Assembly: GCA_902783445.1 (NCBI GenBank)
Contig: CACZQX010000174.1
Span: 1-5,067, forward strand
DNA: 5,067 nt
From: an uncultured Lachnospiraceae bacterium
GTDB taxonomy: Bacteria > Bacillota > Clostridia > Lachnospirales > Lachnospiraceae
Direction: 5' to 3'
Notes under the pieces: generated by a model
Told to the model about the DNA's origin: nothing
Seen by the model: the letters and a program-made list of their open reading frames with translations, nothing else
Databases searched by the model: none
Shown: piece after piece, positions 1 through 5,067 of the stretch
How the letters are laid out: every line of letters begins with the position of its first letter
Position numbering within the stretch: the stretch's first letter is position 1
Translations under genes and position numbers: made by a program

Positions 1-668
1 AAAAGATGCTTATTAAGTATGGATATGCGCTTATAGATAACATGATAGAAACATTTCATGCAAACCCCTTGGTTAAAAATGATCCGCCTCAGATACTGAT
101 TGCTCCTTCGTGGCAGGAAGATAATATAATGGATTCCTGTATTGAAAAGATATTGGAAAGGTTAGTGAAAGAAAAATATTGGATTGTCGTACGTCCGCAT
201 CCTCAGTATGTCCGGCATTATCCTGAAAGGCTGAAGGCACTGCAGGAGCAATTCGGCAGCTATCAGAATTTTTCTCTTCAGACAGATTTTTCATCCAATG
301 AAACGGTATTTCATTCCGATATATTGGTAACTGATTGGTCAGGGATAGCTTATGAGTATGCCTTTACAACACTAAAACCATGTTTGTTTGTAAATACACC
401 GATGAAGGTGATGAACCAGGACTATAGAGATATAGATATTGTGCCGTTTGATATAGAGGTAAGGAATAAAATCGGAATATCTTTAGAGTTGAATGAGATC
501 AATAGAATAGCAGCAGCTATAGAGCAGCTCCTGCATAGTGAAGTGTTTTCAAAAGAGAGCATCAGAATGCTGCGGGAAAAGTATCTTTATAATGTTGGAA
601 AATCAGCTTCTGTTGGAGCAGATTATCTGATAAAAAGACTGATAGAGAAATCAAAAGAAAACAGATGA
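1..668 (+). CDS. CDP-glycerol glycerophosphotransferase family protein, C-terminal part (5'-truncated by window edge)
   Basis: The reading frame is open to the left edge (an AAG codon at 3-5 precedes the first ATG at 6), so the true start lies outside. The 220 visible residues match only the C-terminal, nucleotide-binding half of a GT-B enzyme of the TagB/TagF (Glyphos_transf) type. Numbered from the ATG at 6, the recognisable pieces are a GYALID segment at 6-11, APSWQ at 33-37, RPHPQ at 63-67, and the signature SDILVTDWSGIAYEYAF at 104-120 followed by KPCLFVN. Family members transfer glycerol phosphate (some ribitol phosphate or other polyol phosphates) from a CDP-activated donor onto a lipid-linked acceptor at the cytoplasmic membrane face, in teichoic-acid-like polymer synthesis. 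There is no membrane segment in this part. The stop TGA (666-668) overlaps the next start, so the two genes are almost certainly co-transcribed. The family call is firm. Donor and acceptor cannot be read from the sequence, and the ATG at 6 is unlikely to be a start because family members are much longer. Confidence 0.88.
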   Translation, partial: KMLIKYGYALIDNMIETFHANPLVKNDPPQILIAPSWQEDNIMDSCIEKILERLVKEKYWIVVRPHPQYVRHYPERLKALQEQFGSYQNFSLQTDFSSNETVFHSDILVTDWSGIAYEYAFTTLKPCLFVNTPMKVMNQDYRDIDIVPFDIEVRNKIGISLELNEINRIAAAIEQLLHSEVFSKESIRMLREKYLYNVGKSASVGADYLIKRLIEKSKENR

Positions 669-2305
669 GTATAAGAAAAATAAAAAACATAATAAAAGAG
701 TTTTTGCCGGAGTTATTTCTCTCTTTGGCTGGTTCTTTCCTGCTGTTTGTATATGGAACGGTAGAAGTTTTCTACGTCAACAGTTATGAGCTTTTCTATT
801 CAATAATTGATGTTATACAATACATGCTTCCGCTGTTTCTTGCTGCTGTATTTGTAATGTTGGGCATATTAATACTATTAAAGAATACATACAAAAAAAT
901 TGAATTCATTATTTTTCTTCTCTCTTTTGCTGGCCTGATCGTTATATATATACAGGGAACATTCCTTTCTTCAAATCTACCGCCGCTTAATGGATCAGAA
1001 ATAAAGTGGGGAGAGTATAGAAACGAAATAATAAAAAGTATTATTTTATTTGTAGTAATAGTAGGAATAGTTTTTTTCGTTTACTATTTGTTCGGAGAAA
1101 AAAAGATAAGAACAATTATAAAGATGATATCAGCATTTCTTTTTTCTATGCTGTTCTTAACGAGCATTTATTATTTTATCGAAAGCTATGGAAGGAATGA
1201 AAAGGAAACATACTGTACAAATGAAAAGCTTCTTGAAATGTCTGAAGACAGTAACCTTATCATATTTCTGGCAGATCAGGTCGATGCAGAAGTTTTCAGT
1301 AATATAGCAGAGATACACCCTGAATACTATGAGTATTTTAAAGATTTCACATTCTTCTGTAATACAATGTCCGGGTATCCATGGACATTAAGATCAATTC
1401 CTCTTATATTATCTGGTCAGTGGTTTGAAAATGAACAATCAGATTGGGACTATGTTCAGGAAGCAATGTCTTCTTCTCCGTTGTTTTCTTATCTGAAGAG
1501 TCACAATTATAATGTTGGTTTTTATAACCCGGAATACACTTTTTCAGTAGAAGGATTAAAGTTTGAAAACATTGCTAAGAGAAATGAGTATTTTACTTAT
1601 CCGATTAGATTCATAAAAATGCAGATAAAATTGTCGGGTTATCGATATCTGCCGTTTTTCCTGAAACGATTTTGTTTCCTTTCAACTGATGATTTTTATT
1701 TTGACACGTTAAAATCGGATGAATACAGTTCATATTCGACTGTAAATTCAGATTTCTGCAACACAATAAATAAACAGGAAGTTACAATCACTTCGGATAA
1801 ATGCTTTAAATTTTTGTATATACTTGGCGCACATGATCCGTTTACTTATAAAGCAGAGGCAGAAGGAATTGAAGACTTCTCATATGAAAGCAGTATAGAA
1901 AAAACCATATCTACTTTTCTGCTATATATAAATAAATTGAAAGAATCAAAGGTATATGATAATACAGCGATAATCTTTATGTCAGATCATGGATACGCAC
2001 CGGATGTCCGAAGCGGTGTGGGCAGGCAGAATCCTATACTCTTTGTAAAGGGGATTAATGAACATCATCCGCTTGAGTTTTCCGATGTTCCGGTTTCTCA
2101 TGCAGATCTGGTTGAGAAGTATCCGGAACTTGCGGAAGGAGGACAAAGCACAGAAGTGTTTTCATACGTAAATAATGAAAAACGTTCGCGCAGATATTTA
2201 TTATATGCATTTGGAGAAGAACACATTATGCATGAATTCTATCAATGGGGCAATGCATCAGATGAAAAAACAATGGTAGCAACGGGGAAAATATATTCAC
2301 GATGA
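665..2305 (+). CDS. Membrane-anchored sulfatase-fold (LTA synthase/phosphoethanolamine transferase-like) enzyme
   Basis: This 546-residue protein has two parts. The N-terminus has about five hydrophobic helices (roughly 15-33, 50-73, 80-98, 122-143, 150-171). An extracytoplasmic alkaline-phosphatase/sulfatase-superfamily domain follows from about residue 195. Visible active-site elements are the first metal-ligand strand NLIIFLADQ (D204 likely), the nucleophile segment PWTLRSIP with T241, GAHDPF with H390, and the metal motif MSDHG with D441 and H442. Spacing and order resemble LtaS, which uses a Thr nucleophile and DH metal ligands. True sulfatases need Cys or Ser in C/S-x-P-x-R for formylglycine, which is absent here. 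A phosphoglycerol, phosphoethanolamine or similar phospho-group transfer onto a surface glycan is therefore more likely than sulfate hydrolysis. A segment with YRYLPFFLKRF (326-336) resembles a conserved element I recall from polysaccharide-locus members of this family. The start ATG overlaps the upstream stop (ATGA, 665-668). Only a weak purine-rich stretch precedes it, so expression probably depends on translational coupling. The exact substrate is unknown. Confidence 0.85.
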   Translation: MSIRKIKNIIKEFLPELFLSLAGSFLLFVYGTVEVFYVNSYELFYSIIDVIQYMLPLFLAAVFVMLGILILLKNTYKKIEFIIFLLSFAGLIVIYIQGTFLSSNLPPLNGSEIKWGEYRNEIIKSIILFVVIVGIVFFVYYLFGEKKIRTIIKMISAFLFSMLFLTSIYYFIESYGRNEKETYCTNEKLLEMSEDSNLIIFLADQVDAEVFSNIAEIHPEYYEYFKDFTFFCNTMSGYPWTLRSIPLILSGQWFENEQSDWDYVQEAMSSSPLFSYLKSHNYNVGFYNPEYTFSVEGLKFENIAKRNEYFTYPIRFIKMQIKLSGYRYLPFFLKRFCFLSTDDFYFDTLKSDEYSSYSTVNSDFCNTINKQEVTITSDKCFKFLYILGAHDPFTYKAEAEGIEDFSYESSIEKTISTFLLYINKLKESKVYDNTAIIFMSDHGYAPDVRSGVGRQNPILFVKGINEHHPLEFSDVPVSHADLVEKYPELAEGGQSTEVFSYVNNEKRSRRYLLYAFGEEHIMHEFYQWGNASDEKTMVATGKIYSR

Positions 2306-2321
2306 AATTCCCCTGAATATC

Positions 2322-2362
2322 AATGAGCTCTCCAACGTTTAGGTTGGGAAGCTCATTATTTC
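2322..2362 (+). terminator. Probable intrinsic terminator after the sulfatase-fold gene
   Basis: The arms AATGAGCTCTCCAAC (2322-2336) and GTTGGGAAGCTCATT (2343-2357) pair over 15 positions around a six-base loop (2337-2342). The stem has one G-T wobble (2331 with 2348) and one C-A mismatch (2330 with 2349). The following bases, ATTTC, and the end of the 3' arm give only a weak T tract. It begins 17 bases after the plus-strand stop. A further outer pairing, CCTGA (2312-2316) with TCAGG (2364-2368), could extend the stem across an internal loop. On the minus strand nothing resembling a T tract follows the stem, so it is a poorer terminator for the convergent pair. Confidence 0.6.
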
Positions 2363-2397
2363 ATCAGGTGATTTGGTTTTCTAAAGCATTTATTCTT

Positions 2398-2415
2398 ATC
2401 ACAGAATTATGTGAT
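2398..2415. repeat. Short inverted repeat between the convergent genes
   Basis: ATCACA (2398-2403) and TGTGAT (2410-2415) form a perfect six-base inverted repeat around the six-base spacer GAATTA. It lies seven bases beyond the stop of the minus-strand DUF6056 gene. No T tract follows on either strand, so it is a weak terminator candidate. It might be a transcript 3'-end stabilising hairpin or chance in AT-rich DNA. Confidence 0.3.
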
Positions 2416-2422
2416 CATTCAA

Positions 2423-3892
2423 TTAACGGACAATAATTGTGTTTTTATGATAGTATGTACAAGTGTCCTCGTTTTGAAAATCTGATGGATCATCAGACAT
2501 GTCAGTAAAGAATAACAGATACGGCATGCTTTCAAATGGCTCAAATTCACAGTCCTGGATGGTGGCATCCTCAAGAACGCTCTGTCTCTGCAAGGCTTCT
2601 TCATAATAACTCTGCGCTTCTCCGCTTCTTAGCTCATTTATAGCCAGAACAGAGGTAAGTGAACTATGAAACAGGAATACTGCAAAGATGAGACAAATAA
2701 AGGAAGCACCGGAGAATAGAGTGAATGGAAGTATGCGGATAGAATCAGACTGAGATGTTTGAAAGTCTTTTCTTCTGTGCGTGAGCCAGCCACACCACCA
2801 AAAGAGATTGAAAACGATCAATAGAACATAAAAAAAGAAAATGATATTTTTCAGCCTATCGGGTCCATCACTTGCCAAAGCATAAAGATGCGGTGTGAAA
2901 GAAGCAGAAAAAACACAGAACGACAAGAGAGAGAAAAGAAGAGGATATGGAAAAGTTTTATTACTTGATTTAGCTGCCAGCCATATAAATGGAAATAAAA
3001 ATATTATACAGGAAGATAAGCGTAAATCAGTCCATTTCAGAGAATTAATAGAAGCATATTTAAAAGAGAGGAGTATAGACTGAATGATACCCAACCTTTC
3101 TGCGGCTTTTTCCTGGCGAACTGCATTGCCGGGAGCAGTTGCACTGATTAAAAAAGAAATCAAGAATAAAATAAATGGAAGACATATATACAGCGCTCTA
3201 TCATCTCTTTTAATAAACAGGAATAGAATAATGCAGAATGTTACAATAAAATAGATAAGGGCAGTAACATAATTGTTTCCCCCTATAAAAATACTAAAAA
3301 TGCAGATCAGAGCTAGTCTCCAATATCCACCATAGAGAATAAAGCCGATATTAATTGCATATAAAATAAGCAAAACTCCGAATGTAAAGGTATAATAGAT
3401 CGAACCGTTATACCAGAAAAAACTTTGGTTTGCCGTCGGGACGAACTGGATACAAATAATGGAAGTAACTACAGCAATAATACCCGCTAATGACTTCTTT
3501 ATATGAAAGATGCCGGAAAATAATCTCAAAAACAGGAAAAAAATGCCTGCTAGAAGAGAAATTACCATAATCCATGTTGTAAGGAAGTAATAACGGAAGC
3601 CCCAAATTGAAGGCTGGAATGCCATCATAAAGACAGCTGAAAAAGTTCCTTGCCAGGAATAATAGACATCCTTAACCTTATATATTGCTGCTGTTATTAT
3701 TCCGAATATAGTATTACCTTCACTTATAGCAGCATGAGTTTCACAACTGAAACTGAAATCATCTGCAGAGGGGACATTATATTTTGCGATATAAAATAAC
3801 GGAAACAATAAAAGTATCAAAAAAATGAAACAGATGATAAGAATGAGCCAATATGGTGCCTTTGTGTTTAAAATTTCAAGTTTTTTGCTCAT
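2423..3892 (-). CDS. DUF6056-family polytopic membrane protein (possible GT-C-like glycosyltransferase)
   Basis: This 489-residue protein has about ten to twelve hydrophobic segments, starting at 14-35 and ending around 391-412. Three features match what I recall of the DUF6056 family. After the first helix, on the predicted outer face, comes PSADDFSF (41-48), followed by YYSWQGTFSAVF (77-88). Next is a loop with APGNAVRQ (253-260). The extracytoplasmic C-terminal tail ends in a D-rich, N-E-x-x-x-x-YY pattern (about 464-481). The function of the family is not established. An acidic pair in the first outer loop of a many-helix protein recalls GT-C enzymes that use polyprenyl-phosphate sugars, which would suit a glycan locus, but that is inference. 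The start ATG (3892-3890) overlaps the upstream stop as ATGA and has a good AGAGG ribosome site inside the upstream gene, so the start is well supported. The gene looks intact, with no frameshift. An alternative role is a non-catalytic transport or assembly partner. Confidence 0.8.
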   Translation of the reverse strand: MSKKLEILNTKAPYWLILIICFIFLILLLFPLFYIAKYNVPSADDFSFSCETHAAISEGNTIFGIITAAIYKVKDVYYSWQGTFSAVFMMAFQPSIWGFRYYFLTTWIMVISLLAGIFFLFLRLFSGIFHIKKSLAGIIAVVTSIICIQFVPTANQSFFWYNGSIYYTFTFGVLLILYAINIGFILYGGYWRLALICIFSIFIGGNNYVTALIYFIVTFCIILFLFIKRDDRALYICLPFILFLISFLISATAPGNAVRQEKAAERLGIIQSILLSFKYASINSLKWTDLRLSSCIIFLFPFIWLAAKSSNKTFPYPLLFSLLSFCVFSASFTPHLYALASDGPDRLKNIIFFFYVLLIVFNLFWWCGWLTHRRKDFQTSQSDSIRILPFTLFSGASFICLIFAVFLFHSSLTSVLAINELRSGEAQSYYEEALQRQSVLEDATIQDCEFEPFESMPYLLFFTDMSDDPSDFQNEDTCTYYHKNTIIVR

Positions 3893-5067
3893 AGTTTATT
3901 TTCCTCTGGAATAGCAACTGTACATACAGCTATCTGTAAAATGAGAAGAATCGGATACCAGGTATACCAGCTGGTTATCGCGGACAGCATCATTATGAGT
4001 TCGGAAAAAAGAATAATATGGAATATTCCGACTAATGGACGGTCGTTTGACTTGCTCAGCTTATCTGAGGTTATGTTCAAAGCAACAAATATAGTCGCAA
4101 GTGTAAGAATTCCTCCTTCATAAAGGGTCTGTAGATAAGCGTTATGCGCATTGTAATAAAGCGATGTATTAGGCCGTATAAATATTTCAGCTTTTTCTCC
4201 AAGACCATAACCAAGGATAGGTTTTTTAAGGATGAGGGCTATAAGTCCATTCCAAATGATAAAACGAATATACAATGATTCTTTCAAAAGTGTTAACGGA
4301 TCGAGAATCTTATATACCATATCAAAATGAAAATATAAAAATGCAGCCAAAACAAAGAAAAAACAGAAAACAACTGAAAGAAAAACAAAAAAGTTTAGAT
4401 TTTTCCGCTGAATGAAGTTTTTTGCTTTTGGAATAAACAAAAAGCCGGAAAATATTAAAGCAGCAATAAAAGAACCTGCGCTGTGTATTAAGAACTGGTT
4501 TAAAAAGAATAAGAAAAGATAAATCCAGCAGCGGAGTGAATTGTTGTTAAAATGTTTATCAAGAAGTGCAAAGAGTGCACCGAGGAAAAGAGGAAAACCG
4601 GTTAAGTTACTTGCTGAAATAAAAAAATCGGGAGTCCAATCTGTAAAAAATGAGTATAACTTAGGATAAAGAGTAAATGCAGTATTCAGAAGCAATAAAC
4701 CAATATAAAGGTCTACCCCGATACGAAAAAAACGCTGAGCATTTCTTTTGGTTGAGCACATCATTGTAACAAACAGATACATAACTGCGGGATACTGGAA
4801 TTTGTTTATCCAGCGTGAAGTGTAGCCGGAAGTTAAAACTGATGTAATAAGATACAAAAGGTAAATAATTGCTATAGGAAAAAGTATTCCGTAGTTAACT
4901 TTAAATTTGTTGCGAATTAACCAAATAACAAAAACAAGTGGGACAAGATATGTGAGATAACGATGCGTATGAAGATAAAGCGACATAAAAATATCAAGAT
5001 ATCTTTTGCCTGTATCATATAGAAAGAAAAAATACATATTTTCAAGACAGCGATCCATTGTAAACAA
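3889..5067 (-). CDS. O-antigen ligase/polymerase-like (Wzy_C) membrane protein, start at or beyond the right edge
   Basis: This polytopic protein has at least 392 residues and roughly eleven hydrophobic segments (for example 37-51, 58-78, 115-134, 178-213, 225-246, 313-331, 343-361, 366-385). Between the helices near 246 and 313 lies the large outer loop typical of the WaaL/Wzy superfamily. It carries YIRFIIWNG (R268), PILGYGLG (283-290) and YNAHNAYLQ (H308), then EGG before the next helix. In known ligases and polymerases, conserved Arg and His residues of this loop are needed for joining or polymerising undecaprenyl-linked glycans at the outer membrane face. In a Gram-positive setting, a repeat-unit polymerase or a ligase to a wall anchor is more likely than lipopolysaccharide ligation. 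Numbering here begins at a TTG codon at the very edge. An in-frame ATG lies at 5058-5056. No Shine-Dalgarno sequence is visible before either, so the true start may be outside the window. The gene overlaps the DUF6056 gene by four bases. Polymerase versus ligase cannot be decided from sequence. Confidence 0.83.
   Translation of the reverse strand: MFTMDRCLENMYFFFLYDTGKRYLDIFMSLYLHTHRYLTYLVPLVFVIWLIRNKFKVNYGILFPIAIIYLLYLITSVLTSGYTSRWINKFQYPAVMYLFVTMMCSTKRNAQRFFRIGVDLYIGLLLLNTAFTLYPKLYSFFTDWTPDFFISASNLTGFPLFLGALFALLDKHFNNNSLRCWIYLFLFFLNQFLIHSAGSFIAALIFSGFLFIPKAKNFIQRKNLNFFVFLSVVFCFFFVLAAFLYFHFDMVYKILDPLTLLKESLYIRFIIWNGLIALILKKPILGYGLGEKAEIFIRPNTSLYYNAHNAYLQTLYEGGILTLATIFVALNITSDKLSKSNDRPLVGIFHIILFSELIMMLSAITSWYTWYPILLILQIAVCTVAIPEENKL
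3903..3907 (-). promoter_or_regulatory. Ribosome binding site of the DUF6056 gene, embedded in the upstream gene
   Basis: On the minus strand AGAGG (followed by AAAA) sits ten bases before the ATG at 3892-3890. It is encoded by the last Glu codons of the Wzy_C-like gene. It supports this ATG as the real start and shows that the downstream gene can recruit ribosomes itself as well as by coupling at the ATGA overlap. Confidence 0.7.

Noticed and set aside
73..294. Minus-strand open frame of 73 codons opposite the glycerophosphotransferase gene
   Set aside because: The plus-strand frame carries clear family motifs over the same bases, and the minus product resembles nothing I know.
665..2305. 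True sulfatase
   Set aside because: There is no C/S-x-P-x-R formylglycine motif; the nucleophile position holds Thr in PWTLRSIP, as in LTA-synthase-like and phosphoethanolamine transferases.
2398..2415. CRP/FNR-like operator
   Set aside because: The half-sites are in the order ATCACA...TGTGAT, inside-out relative to the TGTGA...TCACA consensus, and the site lies between two gene ends where no promoter is expected.
2419..2604. Minus-strand frame of 61 codons overlapping the 3' end of the DUF6056 gene
   Set aside because: It is an alternative frame of a gene whose C-terminal tail matches its family in the other frame.
2895..3083. Plus-strand open frame of 62 codons inside the DUF6056 gene
   Set aside because: It is antisense to a well-supported membrane protein, its product is a charged low-complexity peptide with no recognisable motif, and nothing around it suggests independent expression.
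3941..4123. Plus-strand open frame of 60 codons opposite the Wzy_C-like gene
   Set aside because: It lies wholly antisense to the Wzy_C-like coding sequence and has no recognisable domain; it is best explained as a shadow frame.

Overview
The window is AT-rich (low GC by eye) and holds four protein genes in two convergent pairs, with a 117-base gap between them. All four belong to families that build or decorate cell-surface polymers. The CDP-glycerol-type transferase, the LTA-synthase-like sulfatase-fold enzyme and a DUF6056 membrane protein together suggest a Gram-positive Firmicute, plausibly a Clostridia/Lachnospiraceae-type anaerobe. That placement is inference from gene content and composition. 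No marker gene fixes it.

Left half, plus strand: the window opens inside a CDP-glycerol glycerophosphotransferase-family gene, of which only the C-terminal half is present. It overlaps by four bases (ATGA) with a complete gene for a five-helix membrane protein carrying an extracellular sulfatase/phosphotransferase-fold domain. That domain has a threonine where true sulfatases have Cys or Ser. The second gene is followed by an imperfect hairpin that probably ends the transcript.

Right half, minus strand, read from the right edge: an O-antigen ligase/polymerase-like (Wzy_C) membrane protein, whose true start may lie beyond the window, overlaps by the same four-base ATGA junction with a DUF6056-family polytopic membrane protein. 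That second gene ends 117 bases from the end of the plus-strand pair.

A reasonable joint reading, not proven by the sequence, is as follows. The plus-strand pair makes and/or transfers a polyol-phosphate (teichoic-acid-like) group: a cytoplasmic GT-B enzyme first, then an outer-face alkaline-phosphatase-fold enzyme. The minus-strand pair acts on lipid-linked glycans at the outer face of the membrane, with a polymerase/ligase plus a possible GT-C-like partner. The window therefore looks like part of an exopolysaccharide/teichoic-acid-like biosynthesis region. I see no RNA gene, CRISPR array, insertion sequence, integrase or attachment site, and nothing that compels a wholly new system. The least understood component is the DUF6056 protein.
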